Assembly (NCBI GenBank): GCA_049322355.1
Contig: JBMORG010000010.1
Location: forward strand, 558,001 to 622,000
From: 0-14-0-80-60-11 sp049322355
Lineage (GTDB): Bacteria; Desulfobacterota; Desulfobaccia; Desulfobaccales; 0-14-0-80-60-11
Length of the DNA: 64,000 nt
Direction: 5' to 3'
In this document: positions 57,427-64,000 of the stretch, piece by piece
How the letters are laid out: every line of letters begins with the position of its first letter
How positions within the stretch are numbered: position 1 is the first letter of the stretch
Program-made: the position numbers and the translations under genes
The notes under the pieces: model-generated
The model's input: the letters and a program-made list of their open reading frames with translations, nothing else
Database searches by the model: none
Told to the model about the DNA's origin: nothing

Positions 57427-58363
57427 TTTTTCCGGGGTCTTGGGCATTTCGCCGCGAATTCGGGAGATCTTCGATCTCCTTGCAATGGTAGCCCCTTCTG
57501 AGGCCACGGTACTGCTCCTGGGCGAAACCGGCACCGGCAAGGAGTTGGTGGCCCAAGCTATTCACCGGAACAGTGGCCGGGCGGCCGGCCCCTTTGTCGT
57601 GGTCAATTGCGCCGCCCTTCCCGAGACCTTACTGGAAAGCGAACTATTTGGGCATGAACGGGGGGCCTTCACCGGGGCTAACAACCGCAAAGATGGTCGT
57701 TTTGTACTGGCCCACCACGGGACTTTGTTTTTGGATGAAGTGGGCGAACTCAATCTGCCTATTCAAGCCAAGATTCTAAGAGTCTTACAGACCCGGGAGT
57801 TCGAGCCGCTGGGGAGCACTCGGACCGTCAAGGTGGATGTGCGCATCATCACGGCCACCAACCGGGATCTGGAAAAAATGGTACGGGAAGGGCAATTCAG
57901 GGAGGATCTCTATTATCGCCTCAATGTTTTTCCCGTGGTCTTGCCGCCGTTGCGCGAGCGTCAACAGGATTTGCCGGTACTGGCCGAATTCTTCCTGAAA
58001 AAATTTTGCGAGAAAAACCGGCGTGAGGGTATCTCTTTAACGCCGGAGGTGCTGGAGGCCTTTCAACGCTATCCCTGGCCGGGAAATATCCGGGAACTGG
58101 AAAACGTCATGGAACGGGCGGTGATTATTTGCCAGGGTGACACCATCACCTTGAAGAATCTCCCCCCGGTGTTTCAGCAACAAGGAGAATGGTCCGTAAC
58201 CGGCGAGGAACAGGAGCCCGGGTTACCGGAACTGGAAAGGCAATTGATCACCCGCACTTTGGAGAAAGTGGCCGGTCAGCGCCAACAGGCCGCAGATATT
58301 CTGGGAATTTCCCTGGACGAATTGAATCTCAAGATTCGGTCCTACCGGCTGGATGGAATCTAA
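57419..58363 (+). CDS. Sigma-54-dependent activator without sensor domain (PspF-like)
   Basis: The 314-residue protein is a bare AAA+ sigma-54 activator: Walker A GETGTGKE at 35-42, the sigma-54 contact loop GAFTGA at 82-87, Walker B FLDEVGE at 104-110, and WPGNIRELENVMERAV (about 220) as sensor II. A short Fis-like helix-turn-helix ends it (RQQAADILGISLDELNLKIRSYRL), though weak. No receiver, GAF or PAS domain precedes the AAA+ part, so control must come from a partner, as PspA does for PspF. The overlapping upstream Rossmann/cysteine protein is a candidate for that. GTG start with AGGAG upstream. Confidence 0.9.
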   Translation: MFNFSGVLGISPRIREIFDLLAMVAPSEATVLLLGETGTGKELVAQAIHRNSGRAAGPFVVVNCAALPETLLESELFGHERGAFTGANNRKDGRFVLAHHGTLFLDEVGELNLPIQAKILRVLQTREFEPLGSTRTVKVDVRIITATNRDLEKMVREGQFREDLYYRLNVFPVVLPPLRERQQDLPVLAEFFLKKFCEKNRREGISLTPEVLEAFQRYPWPGNIRELENVMERAVIICQGDTITLKNLPPVFQQQGEWSVTGEEQEPGLPELERQLITRTLEKVAGQRQQAADILGISLDELNLKIRSYRLDGI

Positions 58364-58371
58364 CAAGCGCC

Positions 58372-59043
58372 ATGATCTTTCCACCCTTAATTATTTTGTT
58401 GATGCTGGGCTTTTTCCTGGTGGCCCTGATCATGCTCCCTTTCTTGATGGTGGGCCTGATCGGCGAGGCCTTCCTGCGACTGGGGGTCTCTCCCAGCCTG
58501 GTTTTTTGGCTCCTCATCCTGACCCTGGTGGGCAGCCTGGTGAACATCCCCATTTATAGAATTCAAAGCCGGGACCTGATGGGAGAGCAGGTAGTTTCTT
58601 ATTTTGGCATGCGCTTTCGGGTGCCTCATATGGCAAGGACCCATGAAACCATCCTGGCAGTTAATGTAGGTGGGGCCTTGATTCCTTTGGCATTATCGTT
58701 GTATCTTATTTTCAAAATAGATTTTGGGCTCGCCTTGCCGGTCCTGCTGACGGTGGTTACCCTCGTGGTAAATCGCCTGGCCCGGCCGGTGCGCGGCATG
58801 GGTATCGGGGTGCCGGGTCTGGTGCCTCCCCTGGTGGCGGCTTTGGGGGCTTATCTCTTGTGCCCTCCAGAGCTAAGGGCTCCCTGCGCTTATATTGCCA
58901 GCACCATGGGCATCCTCATCGGTGCGGATCTGATGAACCTGAAGCATATCGGGCAACTGGGAGCGCCGGTGGCCTCCATCGGCGGGGCCGGAACCTTTGA
59001 CGCTATCTTTCTCAGTGGGATTATTGCGGTCCTGCTCAGTTAA
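58372..59043 (+). CDS. DUF1614 membrane protein
   Basis: The 223-residue protein has about six membrane helices (MIFPPLIILLMLGFFLV, SLVFWLLILTLVGSLVNIPIY, ILAVNVGGALIPLALSLYLI, and others) and the sequence GVPGLVPPLVAAL and GADLMNLKHIGQLGAPVASIGGAGTFDAIFL near the end (cited in part). DUF1614 proteins have no known function. The ATG lies 8 bp after the stop of the sigma-54 activator; the longer upstream frame overlaps that gene and is not credible. Confidence 0.85.
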   Translation: MIFPPLIILLMLGFFLVALIMLPFLMVGLIGEAFLRLGVSPSLVFWLLILTLVGSLVNIPIYRIQSRDLMGEQVVSYFGMRFRVPHMARTHETILAVNVGGALIPLALSLYLIFKIDFGLALPVLLTVVTLVVNRLARPVRGMGIGVPGLVPPLVAALGAYLLCPPELRAPCAYIASTMGILIGADLMNLKHIGQLGAPVASIGGAGTFDAIFLSGIIAVLLS

Positions 59044-59087
59044 ACTGAGCCCCAAAGGAAGTGTAATGATTAGGAGGAAAATGGTTT

Positions 59088-59561
59088 ATGCATGAGTCAA
59101 AGAAGAATCTGGAACCGGCGGATGCTTGGCTCTGGGGAAGCGGCCAAGGGTGGCGCCGGATTGCGTTGGTTCTTATGATCTTGCTGCTACCGGGTCTTTT
59201 GGGAGCCTGGCGCATCGTCAGCGGCGAAACCATCGACCCCCGCCACGTGGAACGCATCAAAGACGGCAAGACCACTAAACATGAAATTCTTACTCTGTTC
59301 GGGGACCCCCAGGAGATCGACCGCACCCCCGATGGGGTCACTTATACCTACAAGAGCTTTAAAGATGCGCCCGCCATGCCTTATAAACATCATGAGCGCC
59401 AAATTAACACCCAATCCGACCAGCTCTACGTCATCGACGAAAACAAGCAGGTCAAAAAGGCGCCTCTGAAGACGGAAGGCAAGATTCTGAAAAGCACCTT
59501 GGTCATACAGTTCAAGCGAGACGGCGAGACAGTGCTGAGCCACGAGTACAAGCAGTTCTAA
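59088..59561 (+). CDS. BamE/SmpA-OmlA-like membrane-anchored protein
   Basis: The 157-residue protein has one N-terminal membrane helix (about residues 24-42) and then a small domain with ERIKDGKTTKHEILTLFGDPQEID and YTYKSF, which match the BamE/OmlA pattern of small lipoproteins. No lipobox cysteine is present, so the anchor is likely a helix. BamE helps assembly of outer-membrane beta-barrels; many lineages have looser relatives of unknown role. AGGAGG lies ten bases before the ATG. It is 11 bp from folC. Confidence 0.75.
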   Translation: MHESKKNLEPADAWLWGSGQGWRRIALVLMILLLPGLLGAWRIVSGETIDPRHVERIKDGKTTKHEILTLFGDPQEIDRTPDGVTYTYKSFKDAPAMPYKHHERQINTQSDQLYVIDENKQVKKAPLKTEGKILKSTLVIQFKRDGETVLSHEYKQF

Positions 59562-59572
59562 AGGGAGCCGGC

Positions 59573-60880
59573 ATGACGGCCTTTACCGATTTGGCCCAGG
59601 CTACGGCCTGGGTCTTTGATTTGCAGAAGTTCGGGATCAAGTTCGGTCTGTCTTCCACCCTCAGCCTCCTGGAAAGACTGGGGCTTGCATATGAGGAGGG
59701 CCGTTACATCCACATAGCCGGTACCAACGGCAAAGGGTCGGTGGCGGCCATGCTTAGCGCCATCCTGAGCCGAGCCGGCTATTCCGTGGGCCTGTTCACT
59801 TCGCCCCACCTGGTGAACTTTAACGAGCGTTACCGCCTTCGGGACCAGGAAGTCTCAGAAGACCGGCTCCTGGCCTTAATCAACGAAGTACGGGGCGCAG
59901 TTGATAACGCCGAGCCCCCCACCTTCTTTGAATTCGCCACGGCTATGGCTTTTCTCTACTTTCTCAAAGAAGGCGCCGCCCCCATTATCCTGGAAACCGG
60001 CATGGGGGGCCGCCTGGATGCCACCAATATCGTGCAGCCGCTGGTTTCGGTAATCACCAACATCTCCCGTGACCACCAGGAACATCTGGGGGAAGGGCTG
60101 CTGGCCATCGCTGGAGAAAAGGCGGGGATTATTAAACCCGGGGCGCCATTGGTCACCTTTGCCCGACAGAAGCAGGTGCTCAGATTATTTAGGAACCGCT
60201 GCCGGGAGATGAAGGCCCCCTTCTATCAAGGCGGGGTGGATTTTAAGGCCAGGGGGAAGGCTGGCAGGACTTTCGATTATTGCGGCATAGGACAGAACCT
60301 GACGGGCCTGACCACCAGCCTCAAAGGCCGGCATCAGTATGGCAATGCCGCGCTGGCCCTGGCGGTGGTGGAAATGCTCAACAAAGAAGGTTTTCCCGTG
60401 CCGGAGACAGCCCTCCGGGAGGGCCTGAACGCGGCCCGCTGGCCGGGCCGCCTGGAACAACTCCCCCAGGACCCCCGCATCCTGCTGGACGGGGCCCACA
60501 ACCCTGCCGCCGCCTTGACCCTTGCCCAAAATCTGAAACAAGCCCGGGGCAATGGCCGCCTCATCCTGGTGATGGGAGTTATGGCTGATAAGGATGTGGA
60601 TGCTATTTTGGCTCGGCTGCTGCCCCTGGCCCAGACGGTTATTTTTACGCAACCGCAGTACTTTCGCGCTGCCACTACCAGGGATCTGGCCCGGCGGGCC
60701 CAACCTTACGGACTGGAAATCCTTCAAATTCCCCGAATCGCCGCGGCAATCCGCCAGGCTCAATCCCTGGCCGGCCCCAAGGATCGCATCGTCATCACTG
60801 GCTCTTTATTCACAGTGGGGGAGGCAAAGGAATACTTCGGGGGAGTTAACAGTGCCCCCAGGGCCAGGGTTAGGGGGTAG
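59573..60880 (+). CDS. folC: Folylpolyglutamate synthase / dihydrofolate synthase
   Basis: The 435-residue Mur-ligase-type enzyme adds glutamate to dihydropteroate or folate. Seen are the ATP loop GTNGKGSVAAMLSAIL (about 45), TSPHLVNFNERYRL (about 78), ILETGMGGRLDATNIV (about 139), TNISRDHQEHLG and, in the C-terminal domain, LLDGAHNPAAALTLA (about 302) and MGVMADKDVDAIL. The start ATG has GGGAG upstream, in tight succession to the BamE-like gene. The last 10 residues run into an A-type GC tail. Confidence 0.94.
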   Translation: MTAFTDLAQATAWVFDLQKFGIKFGLSSTLSLLERLGLAYEEGRYIHIAGTNGKGSVAAMLSAILSRAGYSVGLFTSPHLVNFNERYRLRDQEVSEDRLLALINEVRGAVDNAEPPTFFEFATAMAFLYFLKEGAAPIILETGMGGRLDATNIVQPLVSVITNISRDHQEHLGEGLLAIAGEKAGIIKPGAPLVTFARQKQVLRLFRNRCREMKAPFYQGGVDFKARGKAGRTFDYCGIGQNLTGLTTSLKGRHQYGNAALALAVVEMLNKEGFPVPETALREGLNAARWPGRLEQLPQDPRILLDGAHNPAAALTLAQNLKQARGNGRLILVMGVMADKDVDAILARLLPLAQTVIFTQPQYFRAATTRDLARRAQPYGLEILQIPRIAAAIRQAQSLAGPKDRIVITGSLFTVGEAKEYFGGVNSAPRARVRG

Positions 60881-60904
60881 GAATAGCGCAGCAACTCATA
60901 TTTG

Positions 60905-60943
60905 GAGATTCTTCGGCCGCCTTTGGCTCCCTGAGAATAACGA
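60905..60943. repeat. Half copy of repeat family C
   Basis: GAGATTCTTCGGCCGCCTTT and GGCTCCCTGAGAATAACGA match only the right half of the 14453-14534 element. Confidence 0.5.
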
Positions 60944-61066
60944 GAGTCAATTCATTATTTCCCTCGGGCTTGAGTGAACAGTGTTGGAGTCAGGGAAAAT
61001 CATTAATCATCATCGTTACCATCTGACATCTGAGTCTTGTCAGCAAACCAACTATCGAGGCACAGC

Positions 61067-62023
61067 ATGAGCATTTTTGTTTCCGGGTCTTTGGCGTATG
61101 ATCGGATCATGGATTTTCCCGGCAGGTTTGTGGATCATATTTTGCCGGAGAAGATTCACATCCTCAATGTCTGTTTCATGGTCAACGGCTTAACGGAGCG
61201 CTTCGGCGGCACCGCCGGCAACATCGCCTACAATTTGGCGTTGTTGGGGGAGAGCCCCTACATTCTGGCTACGGCGGGGGGACGGGATTTCGGCCCTTAC
61301 CGGGAGTGGCTGAAGCAGTTGGGGCTACCGCTTGCGGGGATTAAAGAGATCCCCCAAGAGTTCACGGCCGGGGCTTACATCACCACGGATTTGTCCGACA
61401 ACCAGATCACCGGGTTCAATCCCGGGGCCATGAAATATACCTCGGATTACTCCTTCGACGGCCTTGACGCCGCCAGTGCCTTGGCCATCGTGGCACCTGG
61501 GAGCCTGGATGACATGTTGGCTTATAGCCGGTTTTACAAAGACCGGGGAGTGCATTATATTTTTGACCCGGGGCAAAGCATTCCGGCCTGGGGCGGCGAC
61601 GCTCTACGGGAAATGGTTACGGGCAGCCACGCCCTCATCGTCAACGACTACGAGTTGGAAATGTTCCGGCAAAAGACCGGCTTGGGAGTTCCCGATCTCC
61701 TGGACCTCACCCCCCATCTCATAACTACCAGAGGGGAGCAGGGCTCGCTGTTACAGACGAGCAGCGGCAATGAAGAGATCCCCGCGATCCCGCCCAGGCA
61801 AGTGTTGGACCCTACCGGCGCCGGGGACGCCTACCGGGCCGGCCTCCTCAAAGGCTTGGCCCTGGGTTTGAGCTGGGGAGACGCCGCGCGCATGGGGGCG
61901 GTGCTGGCCAGTTTTTCCGTGGAACAGCAGGGCACTCAGGAACACCGCTTGACCATCACGGAGTTTTGGGACCGTTATGCCGCAACCTTGGGGAATCCTC
62001 CGGCGAAGGCTTTAATGCGATAA
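61067..62023 (+). CDS. PfkB-family carbohydrate/nucleoside kinase
   Basis: The 318-residue kinase has VSGSLAYDRIMDFPGRF at the N-terminus, FGGTAGNIAYNLALLG (about 45) as the first PfkB signature, and LDPTGAGDAYRAGLLKGLALG (about 245, cited in part) as the second, with the catalytic Asp in GAGDA. The substrate may be adenosine, ribose or another sugar; the YDRI/MDFPGRF start resembles bacterial adenosine-kinase-like members. ATG at 61067 has GAGG six bases upstream, so the earlier frame start at 61037 was dropped. Confidence 0.88.
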   Translation: MSIFVSGSLAYDRIMDFPGRFVDHILPEKIHILNVCFMVNGLTERFGGTAGNIAYNLALLGESPYILATAGGRDFGPYREWLKQLGLPLAGIKEIPQEFTAGAYITTDLSDNQITGFNPGAMKYTSDYSFDGLDAASALAIVAPGSLDDMLAYSRFYKDRGVHYIFDPGQSIPAWGGDALREMVTGSHALIVNDYELEMFRQKTGLGVPDLLDLTPHLITTRGEQGSLLQTSSGNEEIPAIPPRQVLDPTGAGDAYRAGLLKGLALGLSWGDAARMGAVLASFSVEQQGTQEHRLTITEFWDRYAATLGNPPAKALMR

Positions 62024-62029
62024 CGAACT

Positions 62030-62054
62030 CGTTCCCACGTTTTCTTTAGGAACG
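62030..62054. repeat. Decayed hairpin repeat, family D, copy 3
   Basis: CGTTCCCACG and TTTAGGAACG frame a short loop; it is a worn copy of the GTTCCC...GGGAAC unit. Confidence 0.45.
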
Positions 62055-62097
62055 CAGCAAAGCAGGGCGGGCACTTCCCGCCAAGATAACCAATTCC

Positions 62098-62433
62098 ATG
62101 ACTGCTATGAGCATAGCCGGCGCGACTTCCCCGCCGGAGGTCCTGCGCCTGATTCAGGACCGTTTCCGGGAATTGGGCCTTTTTGGACAGACCTTGAACC
62201 TGACTTACAAAGACAAGAAATACCTGGCAAGATGTGACGATCAGGCCTTTGTGGTATATCGCTTAATCTCCCGCGGTCATTTGCCTCCGGGGCGTCCTGG
62301 CTGGCCCGTCTGCCTGGTTACGGAAGAGGCCGTGGTGGATGAAACCAGCCCGCCGCACCTGCCAGAGGATGAATTTGCCTCGGGGTTGGGGCTGGAAGAA
62401 TGGCTCAGTTTGATTGAGTCCCTTTCCAAGTAA
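62098..62433 (+). CDS. Small hypothetical protein
   Basis: I do not recognise this 111-residue product. It begins MTAMSIAGATSPPEVLRLIQDRFRE, has a central YKDKKYLARCDDQAFVVYRL, then RPGWPVCLVTEEAVV and a C-terminal LEEWLSLIESLSK. It is soluble, acidic near the end and has two cysteines. The start has no clear ribosome site; an ATG three codons later is possible. It stands alone between the PfkB kinase and the dnaB gap, and codon use fits the region. Confidence 0.55.
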   Translation: MTAMSIAGATSPPEVLRLIQDRFRELGLFGQTLNLTYKDKKYLARCDDQAFVVYRLISRGHLPPGRPGWPVCLVTEEAVVDETSPPHLPEDEFASGLGLEEWLSLIESLSK

Positions 62434-62843
62434 GCGCGAAGGCGTTATCATAAATTCTTTTTCATCCGATCATGGGACCTCCCCCATATGCTTTTATAAC
62501 AGTGAAACTCGCTCCCGGTTCAACGAAGATGGCAATAATTTTATTAACTAGCTGACTTCACATAACTTTTCTATCCATGACAGAAATGCGGGGATTTAGA
62601 TAGGAGAGCCTCCGATCTTATAGACCAACCTCCCTTAATCACAGAGAGACCGTGGCCCTGCCATTTCAATAATTCCTTGCCAGCACCTCTCCCGGCCCCA
62701 AACCGAGTTTGCAATTGGTTTCCCGGTTGAGGTAATATCAGCCCGCGGTGGGCGGGCTATCGCCTCCGTCCGCTCAAGGCGTGACCTTTGAAAATAAAGC
62801 CGATAACCCTTTAGCGAACCACCGGAAATCGAAAGAGAGAGCT
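62434..62843. other. Gap upstream of dnaB
   Basis: This 410-bp gap contains no credible frame or known RNA. It holds a candidate promoter at 62709-62738, a perfect hairpin AGCCCGC-GGTGG-GCGGGCT just after it, and a GCCGATAA sequence at 62799 that lacks a fitting -35 element. Confidence 0.5.
62709..62738 (+). promoter_or_regulatory. Candidate promoter of dnaB
   Basis: TTGCAA (62709-62714) and TAATAT (62733-62738) are 18 bases apart; each matches the sigma-70 consensus at four of six positions. The AGCCCGC/GCGGGCT hairpin begins at the predicted start and could be an operator or a leader structure. Confidence 0.35.
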
Positions 62844-64000
62844 ATGCCCAAACCTGGCAGGCGCTTTGCCGCCGCGGCCGAATCTACGGCCCCCGTGGGA
62901 TACACCCCTCCGGCCAACCCCGAGGCCGAGCAGTCGGTGCTGGGGGCCATCCTGGTGCGGCCCGAAGTTATGGACCGGATAGCGGATGTGATTGTGCCCG
63001 AAGATTTTTACCGGGAGGCCCATGGCCGCATCTTCAAGGCCATGCTGGACCTCTACGGCAAGGGCGAGCCTGTTGACCTGGTGACTGTCAATGCCCTTTT
63101 AAAGGAGCGGGGGCAGTTGGAGGGGGTGGGCGGGCCGGTGTTCCTGGCGGGCTTAAGTGAGCAGGTGGGTTTCGCCACCAACGCCGAATACTACGCCAAC
63201 CTGGTCAAGGACAAGGCGGTGCTGCGCCGCCTGCTGGACTGCACCCAGGAAATTGCCTCAGCCTGCCTGGCGCCGGTGGAAAACGTCGCCGAGTTCCTGG
63301 ACTATGCCGAACATCGGGTCTTTCAAGTGGCCGAAGCCAAGGTGCGCCCGGGCTTTTCGCCCCTGAGCGCCCTGGTTGATAACGAAATCGCCACCCTGGA
63401 GGCCATTTGGGGCCGCAAGGATGGGGCGCTCACCGGCGTAACCAGCGGCTTCACCGACCTGGACAATTACACCGCGGGGTTCCAGGCCAGCGACCTCATC
63501 ATCCTGGCGGCCAGGCCAAGCATGGGAAAGACCGCCCTGGCCCTGAACATCGCCTTTAATGCTGCCTATAAGTCCAAGCCGCCGGTGCCGGTGGCCTTCT
63601 TCTCCCTGGAAATGTCCAAAGAGCAATTGGTGCGCCGCTTGCTCAGCGCCGAAGGCCGGGTAGACGCCTCCCAGATTCGCCGGGCCGCGTTTCTCACCGG
63701 GGATGAATGGCAGCGGCTCCAGGAAGCCGCAGGGGTTCTTTTGGATTGCCCCATTTATATCGACGATACCCCGGCATCCACCGTTCTGGACATCCGGGCC
63801 AAGTCCCGGCGCCTCAAGGCCGACGACAAGTTGGGGCTCATCATCATCGACTACCTGCAACTCATGCAGGGCCGGCCCGAGTTGACCAGCCGGGAGCAGC
63901 AAATCTCCGAAATTTCCCGTTCCCTCAAGGGCCTGGCCAAGGAACTGAACGTGCCGGTGATCGCTCTGTCCCAGCTCAGCCGGGAGCCGGAAAAGCGGGA
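62844..64000 (+). CDS. dnaB: Replicative DNA helicase DnaB, cut by the window edge
   Basis: The first 385 codons are present and open to the window end. The N-terminal helical domain (about residues 25-125; NPEAEQSVLGAILVRPEVMD) that contacts primase is followed by the RecA-like domain with TSGFTDLDNYTAGFQASDLI, the P-loop ARPSMGKTAL (about 222), FFSLEMSKEQLVRRLL and IIIDYLQLM as Walker B. The start ATG at 62844 follows AGAGAG. DnaB unwinds DNA at the fork and works with DnaG, encoded here at 39450-41231. No rpsR or rplI gene precedes it, unlike in many bacteria. The C-terminal third lies outside the window. Confidence 0.95.
   Translation, partial: MPKPGRRFAAAAESTAPVGYTPPANPEAEQSVLGAILVRPEVMDRIADVIVPEDFYREAHGRIFKAMLDLYGKGEPVDLVTVNALLKERGQLEGVGGPVFLAGLSEQVGFATNAEYYANLVKDKAVLRRLLDCTQEIASACLAPVENVAEFLDYAEHRVFQVAEAKVRPGFSPLSALVDNEIATLEAIWGRKDGALTGVTSGFTDLDNYTAGFQASDLIILAARPSMGKTALALNIAFNAAYKSKPPVPVAFFSLEMSKEQLVRRLLSAEGRVDASQIRRAAFLTGDEWQRLQEAAGVLLDCPIYIDDTPASTVLDIRAKSRRLKADDKLGLIIIDYLQLMQGRPELTSREQQISEISRSLKGLAKELNVPVIALSQLSREPEKR

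Noticed and set aside
62799..62806. GCCGATAA 38 bases before dnaB
   Set aside because: No TAAA-like element 15 bases upstream (CGTG there).
1..64000. CRISPR array, prophage, integron or intact insertion sequence
   Set aside because: No regularly spaced direct repeats with spacers, phage structural genes, integrase or transposase frames were seen; the repeats present are dispersed palindromes.

Overview
The window looks like one chromosomal segment of an anaerobic, GC-rich, Gram-negative bacterium, most likely of the Desulfobacterota (the former Deltaproteobacteria, Desulfobacca/Syntrophobacter type). The reasons are an outer-membrane export system (LolCDE), a lipid A L-Ara4N pathway, the DUF39 route to homocysteine known from methanogens and sulfate reducers, a 2-hydroxyacyl-CoA dehydratase-type pair with its ATP-driven activator, LarE, and a class A RNase P RNA. 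The lineage is inferred from gene content and was not checked by a search. There is no clear prophage, transposase gene or CRISPR array. Both edges cut a gene: lolD at the left and dnaB at the right.

Layout. 1-4.5 kb (minus): lysS, two tandem LolC/E permeases and lolD. 4.7-10 kb (plus): yjbQ, then phoH-pgpH-ybeY, then pdxJ. 10.2-14.4 kb: an unrecognised helical protein, a large membrane protein with pentapeptide repeats, a PHP phosphoesterase and a convergent cupin. 14.7-18.1 kb: a small conserved-looking protein, a methyltransferase, a B12-binding radical SAM protein and MarC. 18.1-21.4 kb: a sulfur-handling run (DUF39 homocysteine protein, LarE, PP-loop thiolation-like protein). 21.5-26.1 kb (minus): a 69-residue protein and a cell-wall set (mpl, serine hydrolase, ddl) with an HD-domain protein. 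26.3-34.3 kb (minus): ispF and ispD behind an arn cluster (arnC, arnA as two separate genes, arnD), interrupted by an AT-richer MBOAT/SGNH pair. 34.4-37.6 kb: rnpB, an RNase H, a zinc-ribbon coiled-coil protein, a NIF3 protein and a CAT tRNA.

37.7-44.7 kb is an expanded macromolecular-synthesis operon, rpsU-yqeY-mutS2-dnaG-rpoD. 44.9-46.5 kb holds sppA and an orphan flgM that has a sigma-28-like promoter. 46.5-51.3 kb has a cysteine desulfurase, plsC, a ThiD-ThiN fusion and an APH-type kinase. 51.5-55.8 kb (minus) has the HgdC/HgdB-like pair, MgtC/SapB, YggS and TatD. 55.9-62.4 kb (plus) has a phosphodiester-glycosidase-domain protein, a Rossmann/cysteine protein coupled to a domain-less sigma-54 activator, a DUF1614 membrane protein, a BamE-like protein, folC, a PfkB kinase and a small hypothetical. 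dnaB begins at 62844.

Several families of palindromic intergenic repeats run through the window: A (four copies), B (three), C (two and a half), D (three), and short GC hairpins. They fill nearly all the larger gaps and probably represent MITE/REP-like elements. Many start codons were moved from the longest open frame to a start with a better ribosome-binding site or family fit. GTG and TTG starts occur repeatedly. Promoter and terminator calls are by eye.
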